Of a DNA stretch of 64,000 nucleotides, positions 10,376 to 21,491 are shown in pieces. Below the pieces are notes generated by a model. The model worked only from the letters and a program-made list of their open reading frames with translations, searched no databases and had not been told where the DNA came from. The DNA is taken from positions 99,721-163,720 of the forward strand of contig NMRB01001629.1 of assembly GCA_002633025.1 (NCBI GenBank). Direction: 5' to 3'. The DNA is from Notospermus geniculatus (Eukaryota > Nemertea > Pilidiophora > Heteronemertea > Lineidae). A program made the position numbers and the translations under genes. Each line of letters begins with the position of its first letter. The first letter of the stretch is position 1.

Positions 10376-11807
10376 ACATTTATCACATTTATTGTTTTCA
10401 TCAAGGATGTCCGTAGCGAAGTGCAATTCGTTTTCGTAGTTGAAACCAAGGTCCGAGTTGGAAAGGTGCTGAACGTAGGTATCACAGGGACTTTTAATCT
10501 AGTACAAGATGAGGCTGTGAATATGTTGAAGGCGACATCAACGGTTTTGTGATTTCAGGATTGTCTGCCCGTTGTGGAATTTGAATTTCTTGATTTCTGT
10601 AAAGATGTGTGTTATCTAATTCGGTCTTCTGTTTGTATTCTCATTTATTTGGGTCTGAGAGGTCACATTGGTCGATATAGAGTTGTCTTAGTAAGGTTGG
10701 ACATAGTACTGTAATTTTATAAGGATAAGCTTGTTGCCTGAGTGTGCAACTTACTTGGATGTTGGTTTCCTGGGTTGCTCTGAGCGAGTAGATCATTGTG
10801 TGGTCATCTTTTTCGTACTGTTCCGTTACTACATTTTCGATCTTAACTTTCTTGTGTATATAATCGGTGTCAACGAGCGCCAACTGGTTGGTCCAAAATT
10901 TCACCGTTGTTTCCAATGTGCCATCGTCAATGACCAAGTCGCGTTTCTTCCAGTTGTCTTTAGCCTGTACAGGGAATAGCTGTTACAAAGGTGATTTCAT
11001 TTTATACTTTTGCTGAATATAGTCAACAAGGTGTCCTTTACATAGAAGTAGGTCTACAGGAGAACGCAGGTTAACAATGGGTTCATGGTCGTTAATCCAT
11101 CTGAAGTTTTTGTTAAGTGGCATTTTCATAAACCGTATAGTTCGATGTGAATGAAGCTGAAAAGGTCTCATGCGGGTTTATACACTGAAGCCCAAATAAC
11201 CTTGGAATATCCTAAAAATTGGATGGAAAATTTGATCATGTACAGTGGGCAGAATTTAATTTCAGATTACTGAAAAGGATTTTCGAGTTGTTAAATATAC
11301 CTTTTTTACTGTCCCTTCCACTGACATTCTCTGGCCCTGGTCCATGAGGGGTATGTCTTCTATTTGTTTGGTTGGGGAGTGGAAGAACATGTCCTCTACC
11401 TCGATATTAACCGGAAACGGTCGCTCTTGAATAGCGGGAAATAGATGTGTGTTTTCTTTAAAACTTTTCTCAGTTTTTGTGAACTAATTCATGTACAATA
11501 ATTGGAAAATTGATGCTGGTACAATGGTAACTTTGGTATGCTTTCCTCGCTGCGATAAATTTGTTTTCCATGTTTTTTTGGCAGATATAAGACATACGTA
11601 CTTTTGATTTTTTTTCCGAGTCGGGATGGGATCGACTATAATCAGAAAGTTGTTTTTCATCAACAGACTGTTATCAACTGTGGTGCTAGTGCTGGGGTAA
11701 ATCAATAAGTAGACGTGGTTGGCGTTTTCTGGCAGTACTTGACAATTTGTTGTTGTCTTCTGTTTGTACGGCGTATTGAGGCATTTGATCTTGAGAATGT
11801 TTGACAT
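10262..11807 (-). pseudogene. OB-fold (RPA-like) protein, three exons, one in-frame TAG
   Basis: Exons on the minus strand are 11807-11301, 10964-10755 and 10468-10262. All junctions are phase 0 with GT/AG borders. Together they make about 307 codons from ATG 11807 to TGA 10264-10262. Exons 1 and 2 join MDQGQRMSVEGTVKK to AKDNWKKRDLVIDDGTL, then TTVKFW. This strand pattern (VEGTV, RDLVIDDG, TTVKFW) resembles an RPA/POT1-like OB fold that binds single-stranded DNA, so the call rests on pattern rather than a profile search. Exon 3 has a short CDKC pair and a hydrophilic tail. A single TAG at 11486-11484 interrupts exon 1 between YMN and FTKTEKSF while both sides stay in frame. It could be a nonsense mutation, an assembly error or true readthrough. 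Confidence 0.6.
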
Positions 11808-11865
11808 GCTGAAATGATAATATCGTAAATTAATTTGTATTAAATAAAGAAGTGTATAACAGGTA

Positions 11866-12127
11866 CAGGTCCCTCTACCACTGTGACAGACATTTCAAAT
11901 TGTCAAATGTGACATATCGAAATGTCATGATATCGCAATCACCCGGACAATTTAGGCTGCGAATTTTAATCTTGTCCAGTCCTTGCAAAACCAGACATAA
12001 ACTAAGACTTGTTTCAGGTTGCTCACTCAGGTATATTATCCTCGATCTCAGTTTCAGTGCTTACTTCTTAATTTTTTGCTAAGCTGATGAAGACCTGTTG
12101 AAATGTCTGACCTCTAGGTGGACCTTG
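11866..12127. mobile_element. Diverged inverted-repeat element, ~260 bp
   Basis: The left end (CAGGTCCCTCTACC, then GACAGACATTTCAA) and the right end (GTTGAAATGTCTGACC, then AGGTGGACCTT) are inverted relatives. The arms are short and diverged, and no target-site duplication was seen. Confidence 0.45.
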
Positions 12128-12129
12128 GA

Positions 12130-13380
12130 TGATGCCCATCCATTCTGCATATCAATTATTTTGCAATGTACGCAAATTAACCCTTTTCTATTGATGCAAA
12201 GACCACTCCAAAAAACACATTTTGTATTATTACATCACCATGGTTCATGCGATCATTTCAGTGAAACCTGAATTTGATACATCACTATGTGTCCTGTCTT
12301 GGAAAGTTTGTACTTTTTTGAGTTAACCCGTCCGTTTCATGCAATTAGCTTGAGAAGGGGATACTACATCATGAAAAACACAAAAAGGGCCAAATTCTTG
12401 GTAATGAGGGCCTAAATAAAAAAAGTACAAATATTGTACAAAGGTGCGGGGGGTCCACTTCCCCGACTCCGCCAAGCAGTTCAAGCGGACCATTCCTGAT
12501 CCCTTCCTCCAGGTGCCTGGCTGTTGCTTCCCTATGATCGGCACAATTTGCATGTAGAATATCGCTGGAGGAGGGATCTCAGCCGTATGTATGAGTTGTT
12601 GAACGTACCTGAATATGGTTGGAAGGAATCGAAAATGTCTGCCTTGTTCCTAATCCAACCCCTTACCCTAGTATGTGAATTACTATCGTTTACTGAGGAT
12701 AGGACATAGTCCCATTTGACCTGCTCCTGATGGAGTTGGCCGGCCACGAAGCTCTGGTGGTCCCTGAGAGGAAGGTTGTCCAATAGGGTCTCTCAAGTCT
12801 GGTCAATGTCTGTGACCTATCTGACTTCCAGATGTCCGTGGGAGCGAAGTGGGAAGAGGTTCTCCCCTCCAGTTGAGCCATCTCATCTGTTTGTGATCAG
12901 CTAATGCACCAAGTGGGTCGAATGTGGTGTTCTTCTCCCAATCCGAGACCCCATACGGCTTCGGGAATAGCGAAAGTGAAGTAGCCGCTAATGATAGTCA
13001 AATGGAAAAAGATGATAAATTGGCGCCCCTCCCCACCTCAGCTTCCCGGGGCATCAGTGTCCCCTGAGAGTTGAAATGGCGAAGGACCCGTGTCTATGCA
13101 TGATACCCCGAGCGACATTAAGTCTGACCTGTCGAATGGAGAATGGATATACCATGAGAGAGTGGGGTGTTGCCCTGAATAGTAGCCTGTCTCTCCAGTG
13201 TGTATACCGGGGAGGTCGAAGGGGTCTGCCAGTTATGCGGTAGGGTGAGGCCTGATGCGGAAAGTTAACAACGAACAGATCAATACCGTGTAATCAAATG
13301 TGGGTTTAAAACGTGCCATGTAGGCGAGTGACAATAACTAAAATATTCAATCCTATAACCTAGACATTCTTATAAACGCC
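12130..13380. other. No gene assigned
   Basis: Only short frames are seen. A minus-strand frame near 12600-12700 contains RVRGWIRNKADIFDSFQP, which resembles GGWIQNNGDVFEFFQP near 15110-15150. Both may be remnants of one repeated coding element, possibly with the zinc-knuckle fragment between them. Confidence 0.35.
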
Positions 13381-13382
13381 GT

Positions 13383-13688
13383 CTACTTCTCCTGCGAGGT
13401 TGTTTTCTGCGCTGGTTGGGCGAAGAGATTCTGCGGACAGTCCCTCATAAAGTGGTATGTGGCCGCGCACATGAAGCATTGTTGCTGAAAACTACCCCTG
13501 TACCCCGGGAATCTGGGCCGGGAGTAGGGGCGTCTACCCCTACCTGCTCTGGGCCTAAACATGGGGTGAGGGAAACTGGGAGATTGAGTCCAGGGGTAGG
13601 TGGGCCAAACGAAAGGAGGCTGGGTAGTGTTTTTTGTTGACTTAGACTCATTCTCGTATTGCCCCTCCTTTTGAGCGCCTTCTTCCAA
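13383..13688 (-). pseudogene. Gag-like fragment with one CCHC zinc knuckle
   Basis: A 101-codon minus-strand frame ends in CFMCAATYHFMRDC, an exact C-x2-C-x4-H-x4-C knuckle as in retroelement Gag proteins. It is preceded by an Arg/Pro/Gly-rich stretch (RPRAGRGRRPYSRPRFPGYR). Upstream coding sequence is broken by stops, and no protease or polymerase is attached. A cellular CCHC protein is also possible. Confidence 0.5.
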
Positions 13689-13689
13689 C

Positions 13690-14948
13690 TCTATGTACAG
13701 CTGTTTGGGCTTTCTTCGCGTTATCCGTTCCTAAAATCTTTATCACCAGAGTCTGGAAGCTTCCCTGCCTTGTCGTTTTCCCTACAGACCTCAGATATTT
13801 AACCATTGCCGTATCCCACATGAGTACACCGTGGGCCTATACATACACACCATACATGCTAGTCGAATGCTGTATGAGAATTCGCGAAATAAAGCATAGT
13901 AGATTAACTAAAAAAAAAACAGTTTTTACTTACCAGTCCAATCTCCCCCCCCCCTTTCCCTCGCAACTGCTATTCTGTTTAGTGATTTGATGTGCTTATT
14001 TTTATAATCTTTGGAAGTAACATCCCATATTCTGGGCCTAGCTTGAATGAGTTCAATAAATCTGTACGCATCAGCTGTACTCATGGATACTGGTTCCGTC
14101 ATTTTGTTGTCTACTGATGCTGAAGCTGTTGGCCAACCCAGTTTCGCACATCACACACTGCATATCCCTGCCTAAATTGGTTCCACATGTCAAATATAAA
14201 CAAAAAGAGTTGGCGAAAATAGAACACGGGCTAGAGTCACCAACACTTGTCAGAAGTACCAAATTTACTTGAGAAGAAGTCTTGGTGAATGAAACACACT
14301 ACACACAAATATTTATGGCGTGATGGTTCCAATTAAAATGTTGGCAAGGTTTGTAGTGTGTTTCCAGCTTAATAAGACCTAATAATGTGGGACTACTGAA
14401 GTCCATAACCGGCCATTCGTCAGATGTCTATTAATGACCGATGAAATAACAAGCTTTTTTCCGTATTCTGCTTTGAGTTGGGAAAGGCCTAGGTTTGGCC
14501 ATGGAATGGACAGATTGCGTAATACTAGTAAAAGTATCATCATGAGCCGTATTCAGTGGAAAATGATTGATCTCGAGCATTTTGAAATCAACACTGGTCA
14601 TCAACAGCACTGCGACATCAACGATTCACTTCAGCGGCGTCGAGTCATAGAACCTGGGGTCTGATTGACCAAATTAATGTCATTAGGGTTTTTACTAGGA
14701 TCATGAATAAATACCATTTGGGCGGGCCTAGAGGTTCCCCATTGTCTGGTGTTAACGTTCCGGATAGAGAGTATTAGGGCTCCCGATCCATACCGCAAAC
14801 CTAATATATTGCCCCAAACCTACCTCCCCAATCATACCTAAACAGACAGTCGAAAAATGCCAGTGACCTACCAGTGGCTGGTAAGCTTGCAGATACACAG
14901 TAGAACTCATGTTAGCCTATACCATGGGTCATCTGGGTCATCTTGGCA
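13690..14948. other. No gene assigned
   Basis: Short unconnected frames and a polyC/polyA patch near 13910-13960 are seen. No repeat structure was recognised. Confidence 0.4.
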
Positions 14949-15205
14949 TTATGCGGCTGATTGTAAAAGATCTATGGAATAATTCCAGAGACCTTCCTCC
15001 AACTGTTTAGCTATTTCTGCTCCAAATGGCCTACCGTTATCACAGATGTGAAAAATGCAATGCGGCGGGATGCTACCTTCGCAATAAAAACCCTGAAAGC
15101 TTCCCTTAATGGCTGAAAGAACTCGAAAACATCTCCATTGTTCTGAATCCAACCTCCCACTACCTCAGACATGTCGTTGTCCACCTGCGTTGTCCTTCTC
15201 CTCAT
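14949..15205 (-). pseudogene. Frameshifted coding remnant, unknown element
   Basis: Two overlapping minus-strand frames complement each other: VVGGWIQNNGDVFEFFQPL (from 15205) and ICDNGRPFGAEIAKQLEEG (to 14949). The first resembles a frame near 12650. No family could be named. Confidence 0.3.
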
Positions 15206-15724
15206 TGTCCTGGTGTAAAGTTGTTAAAATCTCTCAACGGTAAAGATTGAAGGTTCTCCTCCCAATCACCTCCTAAAACGTGCCCCCAGTCAATGTCAGA
15301 TTCTTATCTGGTCTCCGATTACAGTGAATGGGTCCACCTCTTTAATCAATCGTCCTCAGCTATCTTCCCTCAACTAGTGTCTTTACTGGATCAAAGTTGG
15401 CTTCAAATTCCCATGACGGAAACGGTTGGCAAGACTGTAACCAACAAATTCCAGTCATTTTCAAAATGATAATGCAGGAGTAGACCTTGCACTCTTGCTC
15501 CTCACGTAACAAGTCACTTTAGGGAATCAGTGTCCCGAAGAGGCATGCGTGAAGGAATCTCACTCCCCACATGGCCAACATGTAAGACTTTATAACGACG
15601 TAATCACCACCACAGGCAAAACATCTCGCCCTCGAAGTCATGCAGTGACCTTCCTTCAGCCAAACTGTGTGGGCCACCCACGGCCTTGCCCGACTCACTG
15701 GCTACACCTCGTATATAACCTTAT

Positions 15725-16483
15725 TAGTCCGGACGCAAAACCCCGATTTTGGGCTTAGGTGTTTCTTTTTGAATAACAGCATTTTTTCCCAGTTTTCATA
15801 CATTTGGAGGGTGTGGAATCGGAATCTGTCGAGTGCCACCTTGGCACCCTTGAGCGTTTTGAGAAATTCGTGTTTGAATTTTTGGAACTGACTTTATCAT
15901 TGGACATCAGCTGACGCAACGACTGAGCTTTGTACAGGAGAATGGGACCCGATGCACAGCTAACTTGTAAATGGTTGATTTACACCCCACAAATGTATTA
16001 TCAACAGATAGAAACATGGTGCCTCGTAATCATATAAGCATGTTTTAAGTAATTTTTAACTGTTTATGTAATTGGAAACGGCATTTTTACGTATTTTGAC
16101 CCATTCTGTGTTAATTTACATAAAAAACGTTATTTCTTATTACAAAACTACTGAAAACAATTAAGAAAATGCTTGTCTGCTTCTGAGGCACCATGTTTCT
16201 ATCTGTTGGTAATACATTTATGAGGTGTGTAATCCAACCATTTAAAACTTAGCTGTACATCGGGTCCCATTCTCCTGTACAAAACTCAGTCGTTGCGTCA
16301 GCTGACGTCCAATGATAAAGTCAGTTCCAAAAATTCAAACGGGACTTTCTCAAAACGCTCAAGGGTGCCAGAGTGGCACCCGGCGGATTCTGTATCTCTG
16401 TCATTTGGAGATACATGTACAAAAAATGCAAAAAAATTACTGTTATTCAAAATGTCACACTTTTTCGTTCTGCGTCCGGACTA
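15725..16483. mobile_element. Foldback element with TAGTCCGGACGCA ends
   Basis: The two halves are inverted copies over most of their length, including AACTGACTTTATCATTGG and AGGAGAATGGGACCCGATG. The termini are TAGTCCGGACGCA and its inverse, and TAT flanks both ends (15722-15724, 16484-16486). Part of the interior recurs at 34568-34658. No protein is encoded. Confidence 0.8.
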
Positions 16484-16559
16484 TATCTCATTGCATATAC
16501 TCATCTTGTCTCCTTTCCTTCCACTTCCTTCTAAGTAGATATGTTCCAGCTGAGGCCTG

Positions 16560-16945
16560 GGCCCATCCTAAAAGAGTATTGCCGTCCGGCCTAACCATTC
16601 TGTTCAAACTTCATCCCTCCAACTTCTTATATATGTATATAAGCATACACGGCCATCTGAGCGAAACCAGCATGCCGAACACGCCTGAGCCTACCCTGAC
16701 CATCAGGGTTTCCTCCGGCGTGGTCTCTTCTGAATCAGGATAACCGTCCCTCCAACATTTACACCCATACACACAAGCGGCCATCTAGGCAAACCGGGCC
16801 TGCCTTCCTTGCCTGAGCCAACCCCCACCGACAGGGTTATCCTCCGGAGCGGCCTATCCCGAGTCAGGATTACCGTTTCTTCAAACTCACTCACGGCCCT
16901 CTAAGCGAACCTGACCGTCAGGATTGCCGTCCGGCATAAGGTTGT
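16560..16945. repeat. Degenerate ~120-bp tandem repeat
   Basis: Units with TCAGGATAACCGTCC, CGGCCATCT-AGCGAA and TGAGCC-ACC motifs recur at least three times between 16600 and 16940, with variable spacing. Confidence 0.55.
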
Positions 16946-17189
16946 GTTCATCTACAGCAGATGTGCACCAGCACAAGCTGGGTAAGGAAAACAACACCAC
17001 AAACGCGGTGAGCAAACCGTCGCGCACGGATTCCAAAACGCAACTGAATGTGCGTTCATTCTCACGTGCACATGACGTCACACCACTTTGAATATACCTC
17101 GGCCCAATAGGGCTGACGGCTGATGGGTGGTCTGGACGGAGATCAACCAAAAAAAACGGCGTTGTGTCAGTAGAATAAAGCAGATTCGT

Positions 17190-18030
17190 TTTCTTTTGTT
17201 TGCAAATAGTCTTTATTGAATAGAAAACTTTACAAGAATATCAAGACAATAAATAAATAATTAGTTTACCTAATGGTGATATGTAAAAAAGTGACAAAAA
17301 CCACACCGCCGTACGCATAACAATTTTTTTCGGGGTGTAACCTGGAGAAACAGTGATTAAAATCCAATCATAAATAGAAAAAAGTGTCAGATAGCATTAA
17401 TTATCACCACTTTTAAATCATTTAAAGGTAGGCGGGTATAAAGCATCACGATGCATATAAAAGTATTAAAACCCAAAAAATACCAATTAAAACATTTGAT
17501 TTCAATTCAATAATATTTAACTTAAAGCCTTTGGATCTTTTGTTTCAGGGCGTTCAGTATGTCATGTTGCTAGCCCTGCCAAATTATGGCTCGCCTGGTC
17601 CAGATTGCAGGCAAATAAGTATAATCCCATGGCACCCAACGCCTTTTGATCATATGGTCCGGACATAAAATGTCTTGTATGGACGGCACAGGCCAGGCCC
17701 GCTGGTTACATGTTCGTTCAAGATGATCCAAAACAGCTTTACTGTGGGACAATAATAAATGTACCACTGTTTCTTGGTGTACGTTTGCACACATTAGACA
17801 ATTTTTTGTGCTTTAAAAGTCGACGTTACGCGCACTGCCCGATCGACACTAGGGAAGATGTCTTAATAGCAGTGTTGCGAATAATAGTCTTGAATTCGGA
17901 AAGTGTGGTGGGCTCGAAGTCTGAGATAAGTGATTTGATAGAGGATCCGTCACATTTCCGATCACAAGTTGGAAAAGCTTCATCCAGTTCACTCCGAATC
18001 TTAACAATTTTGTGATCAAAATCCTAGGCC
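17190..18030 (-). mobile_element. 3' end of a decayed retroelement-like ORF
   Basis: Minus-strand frames give SLISDFEPTTLSEFKTIIRN then, after a stop and frame change, CANVHQETVVHLLLSHSK. The latter resembles the terminal Cys/His segment found after LINE reverse transcriptases. An AATAAA (17217-17212) follows the last frame. The family cannot be fixed and no RT motif is preserved. Confidence 0.4.
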
Positions 18031-18032
18031 TA

Positions 18033-18220
18033 CTAAGGGGAAAAGAGAGAGCAACACAACTGATGCCAAACTCTGTGGATGTGGACTGTTAAAACCACCA
18101 TCCACTCAGGTCTTAACACCAGATGCTGAGTTCCTGATAACCCCATAGCTCCCCTTTACCAGCTTTAGTGTCAGGGCCACGATCTTTGGTATCAGTTGTG
18201 TTCTTCTCTTTTCCCCTTAG
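18033..18220. mobile_element. 188-bp inverted-repeat MITE
   Basis: The left end CTAAGGGGAAAAGAGAGAGC, then AACACAACTGATGCC, pairs with the right end ending TCTTTTCCCCTTAG. Arms are about 38 bp around a unique centre. Confidence 0.75.
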
Positions 18221-18354
18221 CACCCCTTATTACTTCCCCAGTTTAGGAGCAATAGGCTTTCTAATTCTGTTTTAGGCCTAGTTCTCCCATTGCTGTTTCT
18301 CTATTCTTTTCTTTGAATGTCATATGATATCTTCATGTCATACGTTTGCTCATT

Positions 18355-18940
18355 AAGACCGCCCCCATCTCAATGGGGGCGGGAATTCCCAAGGAAACCC
18401 CGTTTTTTGGCAAAAACCGACCACTTTGGAATCAAAATGACACATCAATCCACTGATTTGATCGTTCTCTGATAATGAAATGAGAATTCTTACATTGTCA
18501 TTTTACGTTATTGACTTTTGTTGGTGTACTTTCTCAGCCCGTGCAGACATAGACAGCGGATTTTAATCGTGACTTTCGGTCACTTTCATTGAAACTACAT
18601 TGCGTTATATCTCTGCCGCTAGAAGGCGACGCTGTACGATCTCGTAAATGAAACAGACTTTCTGATATGGAGATACAAAGGTGTTCTAAAATCATGTTCA
18701 CATTTTCAGGATCTGTCCCTGACATGCTATCTCTAAACCCGAGGAAATCTCTAATAGTTACCGCAGTTTGCTGCAATCTCTCGTCCACCCCCTCTCTGGT
18801 TACTAGTAGTGATTGAGTTTCTTGGTATGCCTAATTCATTTGTAATAAGGGATATGTTATTATTTTGAAGCGCTGGTTCGGCTCCCAGCCATTGCGAGAC
18901 TACCAGCTACTTAAGACCGCCACCACCTCAGAAGGTGGCG
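18355..18940. repeat. Pair of AAGACCGCC hairpins
   Basis: TTAAGACCGCCCCCATCTCA folds with ATGGGGGCGG at about 18355-18390. TTAAGACCGCCACC folds with GGTGGCGGTCTT at about 18910-18943, a perfect 12-bp stem. They are in the same orientation and about 550 bp apart. They may bound a repeat unit, but the interval has no other inverted symmetry. Confidence 0.4.
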
Positions 18941-19072
18941 GTCTTCATTGGTTTCACTGGATTTCTCTCTCTCTCCGTCCAATCTGTGGTTTCGGCAGGA
19001 TAACTCAAAAAATACGCCACGTATCGCGATGAAACTTTCAGGAGTTGTGGATATGCATGTTAAGGCCCGTTA

Positions 19073-19625
19073 AGACGTTACAAAATAAAGACGTTTGTTG
19101 TTGTCATATTCTCTAGACGTTGTGGTGATCTCGAGTCGTATCTAAGAAAGACGACAGATGGCGCTGCACTTTCTCTAGACGTTGTGGTAATCTTGAGTCG
19201 TAGTAAGAAAGACGTAAGATGGCGCTGTATCGTTCGTAACACTTCGGGTGTTTTCGTCATCCTTCGCTGACACGCCACCTTACGTCTTTCTTAGCTACAA
19301 CTCAAGATCATGTGAACGACTGCAGCGCCATCTGTCGTCTTTCTTAGCCACGACTCGAGATCACAACAACGTCCAGAGAAAGTATGACCAACGATGTCTT
19401 TCTTTTGCAGCGCCATCTGTTGTCTTTCTTAGCTACGACTCAAGATTACCACAACGTCTAGAGAAAGTGCAGCGCCACCTGTTGTCTTTCTTAGCTACGA
19501 CTCAAGATTACCACAACGTCTAGAGAATGTGCAGCGCCATCTGTTGTCTTTCTTAGCTACGACTCGAGATCACCACAACGTCTCGAGATTATGACAACAA
19601 CAAACGTCTTTATTTTGTAACGTCT
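19073..19625. mobile_element. PIF/Harbinger-like MITE with 60-bp internal repeats
   Basis: Termini AGACGTTACAAAATAAAGAC and their inverse are flanked by TTA at 19070-19072 and 19626-19628, the 3-bp target typical of PIF/Harbinger. The interior consists of ~60-bp units (CAGCGCCATCTGTTGTCTTT, CTTAGCTACGACTC, ACCACAACGTCTAGAGAA), two on the left in one orientation and four on the right in the other. Confidence 0.75.
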
Positions 19626-19913
19626 TTATTTGCGGTTATAACCGCCCATAGTTCGTGAGGATGTATTATTGGAAAAGCGCTTGACAAACAATTTATTTGA
19701 TTTGTCAGTCGAATGAAATGCGTGAAGTTTCTGTGTCACTGTAAAAGAAAGGGAGGGAGATCATGGTGGAAATTATCTCAACTGTTACTCCAGTCCATGG
19801 ACAAAATCAGAAGTCATTTTTATGTTGTTTGCAAAAATGGGAAGTGGAAGAGAAAAGAAGGTATTTGCTCAGCAGTTCTGGTGCAGAGATTGAAAATTCT
19901 GCAATTGCACGAT

Positions 19914-20320
19914 TCACTTACCATCCATCAAAGTATCGTCTGTCGTACATGTAGAATCGCCTGAATCAATGTTGCCATGCTCTTTGAGGGAGTCGATATA
20001 CTTTGAAAGGGCATCTCGGCACGGTCGGCATACTTTTTCTCCAGGTATAAGAGCTAGTCCGTGACATTGTCTTACAGTGTCAATAGATAAATCACGTAAT
20101 CCCCTGGTGACAACTTTGTCATTGCGATATTTTGTAGAGGATCGCAGCATTTCTTCCTGCTATGGGAATATAGTTTGAAATACTTACTCCAGTGAGAAAT
20201 GCATACTTTAGAAATAATCTGCTCTGAACCAGAACGAAGGCGCAATATTTCTTCCTCATCAGCTCCAGGAATACGAAACTCAGTTTCCTCCCCAGTACAA
20301 TTTCAGACAAACTCCAATTG
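19914..20320 (-). pseudogene. Frameshifted zinc-binding N-terminal domain
   Basis: One minus-strand frame reads TEFRIPGADEEEILRLRSG, then KVCISHWSKYFKLYSHSRK and KCCDPL. A second frame takes over at about 20135 with DKVVTRGLRDLSIDTVRQC and GEKVCRPCRDALSKY. Cys/His spacing (C-H, CC, C-C) suggests a zinc-binding module seen at the start of multicopy, transposon-like invertebrate proteins, recalled from pattern only. A donor-like GATG/GTAAGT ends the frame near 19920, and the rest of the gene is not found. Confidence 0.45.
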
Positions 20321-20329
20321 AACAGACAG

Positions 20330-20924
20330 CCATATTTTCAGTGATGCAAGTCGAGAAGATTAACTCAAAATGACAAGAGACGTGCAGGAGGATAGGATGG
20401 TTGTATCCAATGCCTGGTAATGGTAGTAACAGGAATCTGTATTTCTTGGAAATGCTATAACGCAGTACATTGTATTAACGCTCTGTACAACTAAGGGTAT
20501 CTTGGCATAAAATAGCTGTGGAGCCCACAGTTATGATTTGCCAACAGTGATTGTTTTAGAGTGCTATACCAACAAGATGTTCTACCATTATATGGATTTT
20601 TGTGAAAATCGCAGATTATACTTTTATGAAAATTGTGGTCAAAGGTCAAGGTCACGTGACTTGACCTTAGTTTTAGGACCAAGAATGAAGGTCATCGAGA
20701 CGCATATCAAATGAAAGGGCATTGTCTCCTCTTTCAAATGGTAGTAAAAGTTTTGAAATCCGTTGAGATTCGACTGAGAAATTTAAAGTTTTCCACCTCA
20801 GGGTCATGTTTTGCCTTAAATCCTGTGAGAATTTCAAAATGCTCTAACTCCTCTCAACGTGCTGGCAGAGAGCCAAAATTTTGTCTGTCTGGGTTTCTCA
20901 AGAAGACCCCCGACATGCCAAATA
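20330..20924. other. No gene assigned
   Basis: Contains a short AAGGTCAAGGTCACGTGAC patch near 20640. No coding or repeat structure was recognised. Confidence 0.4.
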
Positions 20925-21352
20925 TTAGGAAAATCGGAGAGGGTCCGGCAAAAAAGTGTGTTGGTTTGGCATGGAATGCCCCATATAGAGATAAGCAATT
21001 ATCCTGGCCATAATTGGCCACATTCCTCTTTTTAGCAGAAATTTTAGTAAACCCTTATATTCCACCCTATCAAAGGCTTGGCTCGCGTCCAACAGCATAG
21101 CATACACCTGTCCACCCCCATTCAAATAATATTGTACAACTTCATTAACAACATAAGTGCAATCAGTGGTTGAAATCCCCTTCTTATATCCAAACTGCAT
21201 ATCTGGCGATCTGAGTACATCTTGCGATTTCTAAGGATGACAATTTCAAACAGTTTACACAGTGGACTATTTAAAGCAATACCTCTGTAGTTTGATGAAT
21301 CATTTAACGACTTCCTTGCACGAATCCGCTGTACAAACATGAGATCACTCAA
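20925..21352 (-). mobile_element. Non-LTR reverse-transcriptase fragment
   Basis: Minus-strand frames carry SLNDSSNYRGIALNSPLCKL (about 21240-21310), then FGYKKGISTTDCTYVVNEVV and VYAMLLDASQAFDRVEYKGL. These are RT blocks with the first catalytic Asp region (LLDASQAFD). The two frames are offset, and the segment stops before YADD. It belongs to a different LINE group from the L1/Tx1-like copies. Confidence 0.75.
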
Positions 21353-21491
21353 ATGTGAGTCTAATCCTGTGACGAGAGTTCTTGATCATAAGAAATAACG
21401 CTACCCAAACAAAATTAACGTGGTCTAAAATCCTTATTTTCAGCCCTTTTTCGAAATTTCAAAAACACCTTTTCTGTTAAAAATGAATCCA

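Noticed and set aside
10983-11171. 62-codon minus frame as an extra exon of the OB-fold gene
   Set aside because: Skipping it joins GTVKK to AKDNWKKRDL in phase with good splice sites. Keeping it introduces a stop before the next exon.
12084-12106. Second hammerhead-like string (CTGATGA...GTTGAAATGTC)
   Set aside because: The core words occur but stem II would have at most two weak pairs, and the string is part of a diverged inverted repeat.
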